A stretch of 64,000 nucleotides of DNA from Terriglobia bacterium (GTDB taxonomy: Bacteria > Acidobacteriota > Terriglobia > Terriglobales > Acidobacteriaceae): NCBI GenBank assembly GCA_020073495.1, contig JAIQFD010000005.1, positions 124,001 to 188,000 of the forward strand. Reading direction: 5' to 3'. Position numbers and translations under genes: made by a program. The notes under the pieces were generated by a model, which worked only from the letters and a program-made list of their open reading frames with translations, made no database searches and was not told where the DNA came from. The first letter of the stretch is position 1. The number at the start of each line of letters is the position of its first letter. Of this stretch, positions 11,238 to 19,569 are shown one piece after another.

Positions 11238-11387
11238 TTTGTTGTTTCTGCACCACCTCTGCCAAATAAATCCTGGGCATACCGGCTTTTCCACAAGCAT
11301 TCTCCACAGACGTTGAGGCACAATTTTCAGTGAAGTGGTACAGATTGCTGGCAGCCGTACTAAGCACGTAGAGGAGATCACGATTCA

Positions 11388-11609
11388 GTGCGGTTCCCTC
11401 GCGAGAGATTTGATCGACTGATTGCCGCGTTACCTACGAAGAAGCTTTCGCGTCCGCAAAGCTTTGCCTTTTGTCTCGCGGCGTTCTGGATCTTTCTGAC
11501 GGTTGCGGTACTCCCTTTCAACCTTGGCGACTATGGATCTGAAATCAAAGCCGCGTGCTTAGTTGGAGCCTTTGCGCTGATCGTGTGGTTTGCAAAGAAA
11601 TTCTCGTAG
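11388..11609 (+). CDS. small membrane protein, function unknown
   Basis: The 73-residue ORF starts with GTG at 11388, with GAGGAG about 12 bases upstream. The protein has a basic N-terminus and two hydrophobic segments (residues 25-45 and 52-69) separated by a short charged turn, which suggests a two-helix inner-membrane protein with both ends in the cytoplasm. It resembles no family I can name. Its position between the candidate RNA and dnaB gives no functional hint. The 260 bases between it and dnaB hold nothing I can support. Confidence 0.4.
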   Translation: MRFPRERFDRLIAALPTKKLSRPQSFAFCLAAFWIFLTVAVLPFNLGDYGSEIKAACLVGAFALIVWFAKKFS

Positions 11610-11870
11610 TCTCTCGAAGCACACCCTTTCGCCCGATTTAATAGCTGTCTTCGCCTTATCTTCCCCTATGAACGAAATCGTGCCATAATTCTGCCAGCTC
11701 CCGTTCTTCGCCCATCTTCTTTTTCATCGCGGGAAGGATGACTCGCGATGCCCAAGTTGCACGTTCCTTGCCGCAACTATATCGACTACTGCTCTGTTTT
11801 CCAGAGGCCTTTTGCACATTGGTGGATGACGAGCGCAACCTATGCGTTTAGTTTTCTAAAACCATAGATT

Positions 11871-13250
11871 ATGGCGACCACCGACTACAGCTTGGACCGC
11901 GGCCTGCCGGCGAGCATCGACGCCGAGCGCTCCATTCTGGGCGCCATCCTGCTCGACAATTTCTCTTATAACGAGGCCGCCGAGCAGCTGCTCCCCGACG
12001 ACTTCTCGCTCGACTCCCACCGCCGCATCTTTTCGCGCATGATGGAGTTGGCCGAATCCGGCCGCCCCATCGACATCATCACCCTCCCGGAGGAGCTCGG
12101 ACGCCACAAGGAGGTCGAGGCCATCGGCGGCGTGGCCTACCTGTCGTCCCTCACCGACGGTGTGCCCCGCCGCCCCAACATTGAGCACCACATCCGCATC
12201 GTCAAGGACAAGGCGATGCTGCGCGGCCTCATCCATGCCGCCAACAACGCCATCGCCCTGGCACTGGACCAGTCGGACACCGCCGACGACATCCTCGACT
12301 CGGCCGAATCCGCCATCTTCCAGATTTCCGAGCAGCGCCTGGGCCAGGGATTCATCGCCATCCCGCAGATCGTCAAGGAATCCTTCGGCTCCATCGACGC
12401 CCTCTACGAGCGTGGCCAGCGCATCACCGGCCTGGAGACCCACTTCGTGGACTTCGACAACCTGACCAGCGGCCTTCAGCCTTCGGACCTGGTCATCATC
12501 GCGGCCCGCCCTTCGATGGGCAAGACCGCGTTCGCCATGAACATCGCCGAGAACGTGGCCGTGCTCAACAAGAAGGTGGTCGGCATCTTCTCGCTGGAAA
12601 TGTCGCGCGAGTCGCTCTTGCTGCGCCTGCTGTGCTCGCACGCGCGCGTTGATTCGCACAAGCTGCGCACCGGCTTCCTCGGCCGTGAGGACTACGACAA
12701 GCTTAGCTCGGCCCTGAACGCGCTCGCCGAAGCGCCCATTTTCATCGACGACACGCCCGGCATCTCTCTGCACGAGATGCGCGCCAAGGCCCGCCGCCTG
12801 ATGCAGAAGGAGCAGCGGCTGGACCTGCTGATCGTGGACTACCTGCAACTGATGGCGGCGGCGCCCGTGGGCGGCAAGCGTTTCGAGAACCGCACCCAGG
12901 AAGTCTCCGCCATCTCTCGCGGACTGAAAGCGCTGGCCAAGGAACTGCGCGTGCCCGTCCTCGCGCTCTCCCAGTTAAGTCGTGCCCCGGAGAGCCGTGG
13001 CGGCGACCATCGTCCCCAATTGTCGGACCTGCGCGAGTCCGGCTCCATCGAGCAGGACGCCGACGTGGTGGCTTTCATCTTCCGCGAGGAGGTTTACAAG
13101 CCCGGCGATCCCGACCTCGACGGCTTGGCCGAGCTGCTCATCGCCAAACAGCGCAACGGTCCCACCGGCAAGGTCGAACTGGCGTTCATCAAGCGCTCCA
13201 CCCGCTTCGAGTCCCGCGCCAGCGAGCCCTACGCGGAGGGTCCGATGTAA
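11871..13250 (+). CDS. dnaB: replicative DNA helicase
   Basis: The 459-residue hexameric 5'-3' helicase unwinds DNA at the fork and recruits DnaG. The N-terminal domain (about 1-110) begins with the typical PASIDAERSILGAILLD. The RecA-like C-terminal domain has Walker A ARPSMGKTAF with K218 and Walker B LDLLIVDYLQLM. The conserved segment LSQLSRAPESRGGDHRPQLS and the terminal KQRNGPTGKVELAF complete the family signature. There is no intein. The length is normal. The ATG at 11871 directly precedes the conserved N-terminus. The nearby dnaG and the DnaA-box-like sites make this a replication-gene neighbourhood. Confidence 0.96.
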   Translation: MATTDYSLDRGLPASIDAERSILGAILLDNFSYNEAAEQLLPDDFSLDSHRRIFSRMMELAESGRPIDIITLPEELGRHKEVEAIGGVAYLSSLTDGVPRRPNIEHHIRIVKDKAMLRGLIHAANNAIALALDQSDTADDILDSAESAIFQISEQRLGQGFIAIPQIVKESFGSIDALYERGQRITGLETHFVDFDNLTSGLQPSDLVIIAARPSMGKTAFAMNIAENVAVLNKKVVGIFSLEMSRESLLLRLLCSHARVDSHKLRTGFLGREDYDKLSSALNALAEAPIFIDDTPGISLHEMRAKARRLMQKEQRLDLLIVDYLQLMAAAPVGGKRFENRTQEVSAISRGLKALAKELRVPVLALSQLSRAPESRGGDHRPQLSDLRESGSIEQDADVVAFIFREEVYKPGDPDLDGLAELLIAKQRNGPTGKVELAFIKRSTRFESRASEPYAEGPM

Positions 13251-13393
13251 AGTCTTCGCAAACCGCGGGGCGAGGTGTATGCTGCGTCATCCTCCGATGC
13301 AAGATCCAGCCCTGCTGGTGTCTTCCACCGCAGCGGCCGAACCCCATTTGGAACGGTCCCCCAGGCTCCGAACGCTTTGCATTGGAGGCTTCG

Positions 13394-13825
13394 ATGAGAA
13401 CGGCCTACGTTCCGGTGGTTCCCCTGTTTCAAGGAGGGCCTTTCAAGGTCCTGCCCTTCCGGCCGGTATGGCTGAGCGGCTTGAACCTGCACGATCGCGG
13501 CGTCTTCAGCGCGCTGCTCGAACTCTCGTGGAGTTCGGTGCCCACCTGTTACCTGCCCAACGACCCCGAACAGCTCCGCCAGATCCTGGCCATGCAGTTC
13601 GGGCACGACAGCTGGGCCAAGCCGATCTCGGCCGAGGTCCTCGCGCGTTTCGTCCTCGACCAGCACAACGGCCTGCTGTACTTCCCGCCGCTGTTGCGTG
13701 CCTGCCACTACATGCAGGACGCCCTCGACCCAGAAGAGATATTCCGTATCGCGGCAGAGACCGTCGACGTAGCCACCTTACTGGCTGCGGACGAGCGTCC
13801 GCCGGTGGCGCCGTCGGATCGCTGA
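13394..13825 (+). CDS. hypothetical protein, DUF1376/YdaU-like
   Basis: The 143-residue protein starts at ATG 13394, with TTGGAGG seven bases upstream; the TTG of that Shine-Dalgarno is an in-frame but unlikely start. The central part (VWLSGLNLHDRGVFSALLEL, then a block with PNDPEQLRQILAMQF and LYFPPLLRACHYMQ) has the layout of DUF1376/YdaU-type winged-helix proteins found near phage and host replication genes: a short helix, a W-rich strand and a PDD/PND-type turn. It lies 143 bases after dnaB and just before alr. A role in primosome assembly would be speculation. The family match is from memory and modest. Confidence 0.5.
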   Translation: MRTAYVPVVPLFQGGPFKVLPFRPVWLSGLNLHDRGVFSALLELSWSSVPTCYLPNDPEQLRQILAMQFGHDSWAKPISAEVLARFVLDQHNGLLYFPPLLRACHYMQDALDPEEIFRIAAETVDVATLLAADERPPVAPSDR

Positions 13826-13918
13826 CCCCGGTTTCGTCCGGGTGCGTGCCGGAATCGATCGTGGACGGTTCTGGTATGCACCCGAACGCTCGCGCCACGA
13901 CTGTATAATCGGTTTGAC

Positions 13919-15097
13919 GTGGCCGCATCCTCGGTTGTCCCATCGACCCAGATGATCTCTCGCCGGACCTGGGCGGAGATTTCCGCCTCCAAATTGCGTC
14001 ACAATTTCCGCACGGTGCAGGACTACGTTGCCCCGCAAGCGACCGTCTGCGCCGTGGTGAAGGCCGACGCCTACGGTCACGGAGCCCAGGGCTGCGCCCG
14101 CGCCTTGGAACTCGAGGGCGCAAAGTGGTTCGGAGTGACCTCGACCCACGAGGGGATGCTGCTGCGCGACGCCGGCATCAACGGGCGCATCCTCGTGATG
14201 GCAGGATTCTTCCGCGGCGAGGAGGAGTACCTCCTCCAGAACAACCTCACGCCCACCATCTGGGACTGGAGCCACATCGAGCTGCTGGAGGATGCGGCCG
14301 AGAAGATGGGCAAGGACAGGATCAGCGTCCACCTTAAGGTGGATACGGGCATGACCCGCCTGGGCGCGGACCTTTCCGATCTGCCCATGCTCGCCGACGC
14401 CCTGCGTCAGGCGCGCCACGTCCGCGTCGAGGGCTTTTACAGTCACCTGGCCTCGGCGGAAGTGGTGGATGCTCCCACCGTCGAGCAGCAGATCGACCGC
14501 TTCGGCCACGCCTCGGCGACTATCATCGAGCACGGCCTCTCGCCCGCCTACTACCACATCGCCAACTCCGCCGCTCTTGCCACCCGGCCCAAGACGTGGA
14601 TGAATTTTGTCCGTCCCGGCCTCGCCCTGTACGGCTACCACCTGCCGTTCGTCTCCGCCGAGACCGGCGCGCCCGACGATTCTTACGAACTGCCGGTGGT
14701 GCCCGTGCTGACCTGGAAGACGCGAGTGATCGCCCTGCGCGACGTTTCCGCACGCACCGCCATCGGCTACAGCGGCGCCTACGTCACTCCGGCTCCCGCC
14801 CGCATCGCCGTGCTGCCGGTCGGATACGCCGACGGCTTGAACCGCCAGCTCTCCTCCCGCGGCCGCGTCATCGTGCGCGGCGACTACGCTTCCATCATTG
14901 GCAACATCGCCATGGACCTGACCACCATCGACGTCACCCGAATCCCCGGCGTGGACATCGGCGACGAGGTCATCATCATCGGCTCGCAAGGGGACCGCTC
15001 CATCGGCCCTTGGGAGCATGCCACCCTCGCTTCCACGGTGGCCTACGAGATCCTCTGCGCTATTTCCAAGCGCGTCCCCCGCAAGTACGTGGACTAA
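13919..15097 (+). CDS. alr: alanine racemase
   Basis: This PLP enzyme converts L- to D-alanine for peptidoglycan. K48 in VVKADAYGHG is the PLP lysine at the start of the TIM barrel, and Y284 in IGYSGAY is the second catalytic base on the C-terminal beta domain. IAVLPVGYADGLNR and GNIAMDLTTID are family motifs. The 392-residue frame opens with GTG 13919, only ten bases after a perfect TATAAT (13904-13909), so the mRNA could be almost leaderless. ATG 13952 (MISRRTWAEI) is an alternative start that matches the usual N-terminus better. A weak hairpin terminator follows. Confidence 0.95.
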   Translation: MAASSVVPSTQMISRRTWAEISASKLRHNFRTVQDYVAPQATVCAVVKADAYGHGAQGCARALELEGAKWFGVTSTHEGMLLRDAGINGRILVMAGFFRGEEEYLLQNNLTPTIWDWSHIELLEDAAEKMGKDRISVHLKVDTGMTRLGADLSDLPMLADALRQARHVRVEGFYSHLASAEVVDAPTVEQQIDRFGHASATIIEHGLSPAYYHIANSAALATRPKTWMNFVRPGLALYGYHLPFVSAETGAPDDSYELPVVPVLTWKTRVIALRDVSARTAIGYSGAYVTPAPARIAVLPVGYADGLNRQLSSRGRVIVRGDYASIIGNIAMDLTTIDVTRIPGVDIGDEVIIIGSQGDRSIGPWEHATLASTVAYEILCAISKRVPRKYVD

Positions 15098-15106
15098 TCG
15101 TGTGGA

Positions 15107-15132
15107 ACAGCCGCCCTCGGCTGTCTCTTACT
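15107..15132 (+). terminator. weak hairpin terminator after alr
   Basis: The stem ACAGCCG / CGGCTGT (15107-15113 with 15118-15124) has a CCCT loop. The tract that follows, CTCTTACT, is only partly T-rich. Confidence 0.4.
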
Positions 15133-15181
15133 GGGCACAACCTAGTAACGGTCGTTCGCAGTTGTTATAGTTTTTCCTTCC

Positions 15182-16279
15182 ATGCTTCAGCTTTATTCCA
15201 AGTGGATGTATTCCTGGGAGACGCGTCTCACCATGCGCGACACCAACCGCGTGGTGCGGCCCTTCGACTGGGGGCTCGACTGGATGCGGGGCTGGCCGAT
15301 GGTGAACGGCAGCTTTCACCGCGAATCTGCCGATCCCGAGCGCTTCGTGCACGAGCTGAACCGCGAGATCGTGCGCCGCAGCGAAACCTTTTTCTCCTAC
15401 GAAACGCCGAACGACTTCCGCATCGAGATGCATGTACCGCCGCCGGCGCGCGACCGGGAAGGGAAGTACGTCCAGCGCGAGACGGCCCCGGCACAGTTCT
15501 TGCGCTTCACCTCACCGGTGCAGACGCCCTTCCCGGAGAACAACGTAGCGAATGCCCGCTGGTTTCCGGCGCGGGGCCGCCGCGCCATGCTCATCCTGCC
15601 GCAGTGGAACGCCGACGCCGAGAGCCATAACGGCCTGGGACGGTTGTTCAACTGGATGGGTGTCGCGGCTCTGCGCCTCAGCCTGCCCTACCACGACGTG
15701 CGCAAGCCCGCCGAGATCGAGCGCGCCGACTACGCCGTCTCGGCCAACATCGGCCGCACCATCGACGCCGTGCGCCAGGGCATCGTCGAGATCCGCGCCT
15801 GCCTCGACTGGCTCCAGCAGCAGGGATACACCGAGCTCGGGATCCTCGGCACCAGCCTGGGTTCGTGCTACGCGTTCATCGCCAGCGCCCACGACGAGCG
15901 CTTGAAGGTCAACGTCTTCAACCACGCTTCGACTTACTTTGCGGACGTGGTCTGGACCGGCCAGTCCACACGCCACATCCGCGCCGGGATCGAGTCCGCC
16001 ATCGGCCTCGACCGGCTTCGCGATTGCTGGCGCTCCATCAGTCCCATGTCGTACTTCGACAAGTTCGCCGCCAAGCCGAAGAAATCGCTGGTCGTCTGGG
16101 CCACGCACGACCTCACCTTCCTGCCGGAGTTCTCCAGGCAGGTGGTCGCCGAGTTCGCGCGCCGGAAATGCGATTTCCGCCAGGCGGTACTCCCCTGCGG
16201 CCACTACGTCACCGGAGAGACGCCCTTCAAATACGTGGACGCCTTCCACATCTGTCGCTTCGTTTCTTCCGCCTTCTAG
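15182..16279 (+). CDS. alpha/beta hydrolase (ABHD18-like)
   Basis: The 365-residue protein has the hydrolase-fold nucleophile elbow GTSLGS with S225, preceded by strand LGIL. A late histidine in LPCGHYVTGE is a likely catalytic base, and D in WATHDLTFLPEF is the likely acid. The N-terminal third, with FDWGLDWMRGWP and an oxyanion-region segment LILPQWNADAESHNGLGRLF, resembles ABHD18-type proteins. No signal peptide or membrane segment is evident, so a cytoplasmic location is likely. The substrate is unknown. The start is uncertain because no Shine-Dalgarno is visible; ATG 15206 or 15233 are possible. Its TAG stop lies inside the left inverted repeat of the following element. Confidence 0.7.
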   Translation: MLQLYSKWMYSWETRLTMRDTNRVVRPFDWGLDWMRGWPMVNGSFHRESADPERFVHELNREIVRRSETFFSYETPNDFRIEMHVPPPARDREGKYVQRETAPAQFLRFTSPVQTPFPENNVANARWFPARGRRAMLILPQWNADAESHNGLGRLFNWMGVAALRLSLPYHDVRKPAEIERADYAVSANIGRTIDAVRQGIVEIRACLDWLQQQGYTELGILGTSLGSCYAFIASAHDERLKVNVFNHASTYFADVVWTGQSTRHIRAGIESAIGLDRLRDCWRSISPMSYFDKFAAKPKKSLVVWATHDLTFLPEFSRQVVAEFARRKCDFRQAVLPCGHYVTGETPFKYVDAFHICRFVSSAF

Positions 16280-16307
16280 TTGCCAGTTGTCAGTTGCTGG
16301 TTGTCAG
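16277..16307 (+). repeat. left terminal inverted repeat
   Basis: This copy pairs with 16674-16704 (three mismatches). It contains TTGCCAGTTGTCAGTTG and itself has a roughly 14-base internal direct repeat (GTTGCCAGTTGTCA / GTTGCTGGTTGTCA). Its first three bases are the stop codon of the hydrolase gene. Its last bases overlap the end of the four-helix-bundle gene. Confidence 0.7.
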
Positions 16308-16663
16308 TTCTTCCGGATTGAGGCGAGCAGACCGTTGAGGATGCGGCCGACTTCCGCAGTGGATTGCAGCAGGTGTTCGGAGTCGGGATCCTGAATGTAG
16401 TGCAGCTTCGTGGCAATCTGTACGAGCGTTTCGAGCTCAAGCAAGGGGCCTCTAGCCGTCCGAAGAAAGTGTTGGAACTCTCCTTCGTAGCGACGGCCCT
16501 GGCCCTCGGCGATATTCGCGGGAACGGAAACGGCCGCTCTTCGCATTTGGCTTGTGAGCCCGTCTTTTTCATCCCATGGGAATCGCTTTGTTGTCGCGTA
16601 GATGTCTGTCACGAGGTCCATCGCCTTTTGCCAAGCTTTCAAATCCTTATACGTACACTCCAC
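16304..16663 (-). CDS. four-helix-bundle protein, 23S rRNA IVS (S23) family
   Basis: The 119-residue protein belongs to the family of small helical proteins encoded in 23S rRNA intervening sequences. Marks are YKDLKAWQKAMDLV at the N-terminus, then FPWDEKDGLTSQMRRAAVSV, ANIAEGQGR and LLELETLVQIA. The start is GTG 16663, preceded by a perfect AGGAGGAAT; the longer frame up to 16717 has no ribosome site and would run through the inverted repeat. The biochemical role is unknown; the fold is shared with the accessory Avd protein of diversity-generating retroelements. Here the gene is not in an rRNA but between two protein-coding genes, framed by inverted repeats. Confidence 0.8.
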   Translation of the reverse strand: MECTYKDLKAWQKAMDLVTDIYATTKRFPWDEKDGLTSQMRRAAVSVPANIAEGQGRRYEGEFQHFLRTARGPLLELETLVQIATKLHYIQDPDSEHLLQSTAEVGRILNGLLASIRKN

Positions 16664-16673
16664 GGGATTCCTC

Positions 16674-16704
16674 CTGACAACTGGCAACCGACAACTGGCA
16701 ACTA
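16674..16704 (-). repeat. right terminal inverted repeat
   Basis: This is the mirror copy of 16277-16307. On the minus strand it begins with the TAG stop of the enoyl-CoA hydratase gene. Its inner end touches the Shine-Dalgarno of the four-helix-bundle gene. Confidence 0.7.
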
Positions 16705-17502
16705 CTTGTTCTTCCACACCGGCTTTCGCTTCTCCACCACCGCCCGCAGCCCTTCCTGCACGTCTTCCAGGTCCATGAGCTGGTTCAGGTAGATGTCATG
16801 CGATTTCTTCATCGCCTCCTGGATGGGCAGGCCGAGCGAGCTGCCGATGACCTTTTTCGTCATTTCCAGCACTGGCGCCGAGAACTCCCCGATGCGAGCG
16901 ATGACCTCGTTCACCGCCTTTTCAAGATCGGCTTCCGGCACCACCTTGTTGACGAACCCGTGCACGTTGGCCTCTTCCGCCGACATCGCCTCGCCGGTCA
17001 GGATCAGCTCGTAGGTCTTTTTCGGCCCGATAAGCTGCGGCAGCATGACCGCGGCGAATGGCGGGAAGATCCCCAGCTTCACCTCCGGCTGCGCAAACTT
17101 GGCCTTGGGCGTCGCGATCACCATGTCGCCGAAGGCCACCAGCTCCGATCCCGCGCCGATCGCCGGTCCGTTCACCACCACGATCACCGGTTTCGAGATC
17201 TCGCGCATCGCCGTGAAGATACGGTTGAATGCATCCAGCGTCTGGAACACGCGATCCGCCTTCGAGTCCTCCAGCCCGATGCCCGCTGAGAACGTTTTTT
17301 GCGACGAATCGAGCAGGATGGCCTTGATGTCGCCCCGCCCGTTCAGGCTTTCGATCGCCTCCGCCATTTCGGTCATGAGCGGCACGGTCAGGACGTTGTA
17401 CGGCGGATGGTTCAGCGTGATGCGGGCGATGTACGTGGTGGTGTCGAAATGGATGAACTTGAAGCCTTCTTTGACTTCCGGAGTTGGGCTGGTGCTGGCC
17501 AT
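16702..17502 (-). CDS. enoyl-CoA hydratase/isomerase family protein
   Basis: The 266-residue crotonase-fold protein starts at ATG 17502, with GAGGAG five bases upstream; the frame further upstream is not coding. NHPPYNVLT, FSAGIGLEDSKADRV, a segment around VNGPAIGAGSELVAFGDM and FAQPEVKLGIFPPFA are family blocks. The NHPP-N-LT start and the QPE-KLGIFPP block recall cyclohexa-1,5-dienecarbonyl-CoA hydratases of anaerobic benzoyl-CoA degradation more than beta-oxidation hydratases. No other genes of that pathway are nearby, so the substrate stays open. The C-terminus KPVWKNK is normal for the family, followed by a TAG shared with the IVS-like element. Confidence 0.85.
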   Translation of the reverse strand: MASTSPTPEVKEGFKFIHFDTTTYIARITLNHPPYNVLTVPLMTEMAEAIESLNGRGDIKAILLDSSQKTFSAGIGLEDSKADRVFQTLDAFNRIFTAMREISKPVIVVVNGPAIGAGSELVAFGDMVIATPKAKFAQPEVKLGIFPPFAAVMLPQLIGPKKTYELILTGEAMSAEEANVHGFVNKVVPEADLEKAVNEVIARIGEFSAPVLEMTKKVIGSSLGLPIQEAMKKSHDIYLNQLMDLEDVQEGLRAVVEKRKPVWKNK

Positions 17503-17658
17503 GGTCACTCCTCGGCGGAATTTTTGGGAGGCGTGATTATGTGACGAAATGCCTGTTTCCACAAGGGCCGCCGCTCCGCGATCGCACGCTCTCCGCAGCC
17601 TTTCTTTTACCCACGACCCGCGACCTGCGACCCACGACCGGTTTACAATTGACCCGCT

Positions 17659-18120
17659 ATGAAGGTCGCCATCGGCGCCGACCATGCCGGCTACGAGCTG
17701 AAGGAAAAGATCAAGCAGCGCCTCGCGCAGCAGGGCATCGAGATCCGCGACGAGGGCACTGCCTCCACCGAGTCCGTGGACTATCCCGACTTCGCGCGCA
17801 AGGTTGGCGAAGAGGTGGCCGAAAAGAAGGTAGACTACGGCGTGCTCGTCTGTGGCAGCGGCATAGGCATGTCCATTGCCGCCAATAAGGTCCCCGGCGT
17901 GCGCGCCGCCAACGTCACCAGTGAGTTTGAGGCGCAGCTGAGCCGCGAGCATAACGACGCTAACGTACTCGCCCTTGGCGCCCGCATCCTCAAGGACGAA
18001 GAAGCCTTCGCCATTGTGGACAAGTGGCTGCACACCCCGTTCGCCGGCGGCCGCCACCAGCGCCGCGTCGACAAGATCATGGAGATCGAGCGTCAGGAGA
18101 TCCAGGCCCACGCCAAATAA
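17659..18120 (+). CDS. rpiB: ribose 5-phosphate isomerase B
   Basis: The 153-residue enzyme interconverts ribose 5-phosphate and ribulose 5-phosphate in the pentose phosphate pathway. The N-terminus MKVAIGADHAGYELKE, the D/YPDFA block and the catalytic-cysteine segment VLVCGSGIGMSIAANK are diagnostic of RpiB/LacAB enzymes. ANVTSEFEAQLSREHNDANVL follows as expected. Length is typical. It lies 57 bases before glyA on the same strand, so the two may share a transcript. Confidence 0.95.
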   Translation: MKVAIGADHAGYELKEKIKQRLAQQGIEIRDEGTASTESVDYPDFARKVGEEVAEKKVDYGVLVCGSGIGMSIAANKVPGVRAANVTSEFEAQLSREHNDANVLALGARILKDEEAFAIVDKWLHTPFAGGRHQRRVDKIMEIERQEIQAHAK

Positions 18121-18176
18121 TCCGGAGAGGCGCCCGTCAAGGCGTCGTTCACTTTCGCATTTAGAAGGACGCATTC

Positions 18177-19466
18177 ATGAAAAACGATCGGATGTCCCGC
18201 CCCCTCTGGGAAGATGATCCAGAGATCGCCCAGGCCATCGCCAACGAAGAGCGCCGCCAGCACGAAGGCCTCGAGCTGATCGCCTCCGAGAACTTCGTCA
18301 GCGAGGCCGTGCTCGAAGCCGCCGGCTCCGTCTTCACCAACAAGTACGCCGAAGGCTATCCCGGCAAGCGCTACTACGGCGGCTGCGAGTTCACCGACGT
18401 GGTCGAGACCCTCGCCCGCGAGCGCGCCAAGAAGCTCTTCGGCGCTGACCACGCCAACGTCCAGGCGCACTCCGGCTCGTCGGCCAACCAGGCTGCCTAC
18501 GCATCGGTCGTTCAGCCCGGCGATCCCGTCCTCGGCCTGAACCTCGCTCACGGCGGCCACCTCACCCACGGTCACCCGCTCAATTTCTCCGGCAAGACCT
18601 ACAAGATCATTCCCTACGGTGTGACCAAAGAGACCGAGACCATCGACTACGATGCGCTGGAGAAGCTGGCCGAGCAGGAGCGCCCCAAGCTGATCATCGG
18701 CGGCGGCAGCGCCTACCCGCGCATCATCGACTTCGTGCGCATGCGCCAGATCGCCGACAAGGTCGGCGCCATCTACCTGGTGGACATGGCGCACTTCGCC
18801 GGCCTGGTCGCCGGTGGCGTGCATCCCTCGCCCGTGCCGCACGCCCAGATCGTCACCACCACCACCCACAAGACCCTGCGCGGTCCGCGCGCCGGCATGA
18901 TCCTCTGCAAGCAGGAATACGCGGCTGCCGTTGACAAGACGTCGTTTCCCGGTTTCCAGGGCGGTCCGCTGGTGCACATCATGGCCGCGAAGGCGGTGTG
19001 CTTCCTCGAAGCCATGCAGCCGGAGTTCAAGGATTACGCCCGCCAGATCGTCGCCAATGCCAAGGTCCTGGCCGAGACCATCGCCGCCGACGGGTACCGC
19101 ATCATCTCCGGCGGCACCGACACTCACCTCATGCTGGTCGACGTTTTCAGCAAGGGCATGCTGGGCAGCGAGGCCGAGAAGGCGCTGGGCGAGGCCGGCA
19201 TCACCGTCAACAAGAACGCCATCCCCTTCGACACCAACCCGCCCATGAAGCCCAGCGGCATCCGCATCGGCTCGCCCGCGGTCACCACCCGCGGCATGAA
19301 GGAGGGCGAGATGCGCCAGATCGGCCACTGGATCGCCCAGGCGCTCAACAACCGCCAGGATGCGGCCGTCCTCAAGCGCATCCGCAAGGATGTGCTGGAT
19401 ATGTGCGAGGCTTTCCCGCTCTACGCCGAGCGCCGCGCCCGCGCCGCCGCCGAAATGAAAGCCTGA
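18177..19466 (+). CDS. glyA: serine hydroxymethyltransferase
   Basis: The 429-residue PLP enzyme interconverts serine and glycine and loads tetrahydrofolate with one-carbon units. The N-terminal [19 protein letters not shown], the [16 protein letters not shown] block and the PLP lysine K232 in [13 protein letters not shown] are all present. The C-terminal [17 protein letters not shown] is also conserved. AGAAGGA precedes the ATG at 18177 with good spacing. A strong intrinsic terminator directly follows the gene. Confidence 0.97.
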   Translation: MKNDRMSRPLWEDDPEIAQAIANEERRQHEGLELIASENFVSEAVLEAAGSVFTNKYAEGYPGKRYYGGCEFTDVVETLARERAKKLFGADHANVQAHSGSSANQAAYASVVQPGDPVLGLNLAHGGHLTHGHPLNFSGKTYKIIPYGVTKETETIDYDALEKLAEQERPKLIIGGGSAYPRIIDFVRMRQIADKVGAIYLVDMAHFAGLVAGGVHPSPVPHAQIVTTTTHKTLRGPRAGMILCKQEYAAAVDKTSFPGFQGGPLVHIMAAKAVCFLEAMQPEFKDYARQIVANAKVLAETIAADGYRIISGGTDTHLMLVDVFSKGMLGSEAEKALGEAGITVNKNAIPFDTNPPMKPSGIRIGSPAVTTRGMKEGEMRQIGHWIAQALNNRQDAAVLKRIRKDVLDMCEAFPLYAERRARAAAEMKA

Positions 19467-19488
19467 CCACGCAGGACTCTGAGGTACG

Positions 19489-19521
19489 CGGAGGAGCTGA
19501 ATGCTCCTCCGTTTTCTTTTT
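19489..19521 (+). terminator. rho-independent terminator of glyA
   Basis: A perfect 9-bp stem CGGAGGAGC / GCTCCTCCG (19489-19497 with 19503-19511) with loop TGAAT is followed by TTTTCTTTTT. It overlaps the upstream part of the next open frame, which argues for the later start of the glycosyltransferase. Confidence 0.85.
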
Positions 19522-19569
19522 GCCTGCATTCCTCTGTGTCCTCCGCGTCCTCCGTGGTTAAATTGGTTC

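Larger units (their letters stand above)
16277..16704. mobile_element. IVS-like inverted-repeat element with four-helix-bundle gene
   Basis: A 428-bp unit is bounded by 31-base inverted repeats (16277-16307 and 16674-16704), identical at 28 of 31 positions. Read outward-in, each begins TAGTTGCCAGTTGTC. It contains one gene of the family found inside 23S rRNA intervening sequences. The TAG at each end is the stop codon of the flanking convergent gene (hydrolase on the left, enoyl-CoA hydratase on the right). No target duplication is obvious. That it is mobile is inferred from the repeats and the gene family. Confidence 0.55.

Noticed and set aside
10738-11381. Overlapping frames of 100-190 codons between rpoD and the small membrane gene
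   Set aside because: Frames on all sides with low-complexity translations; conserved RNA pairing and a terminator describe the region better.
17503-18174. N-terminal extension of the enoyl-CoA hydratase frame to 18174
   Set aside because: The extra 224 codons are antisense to rpiB, and a good Shine-Dalgarno precedes ATG 17502.
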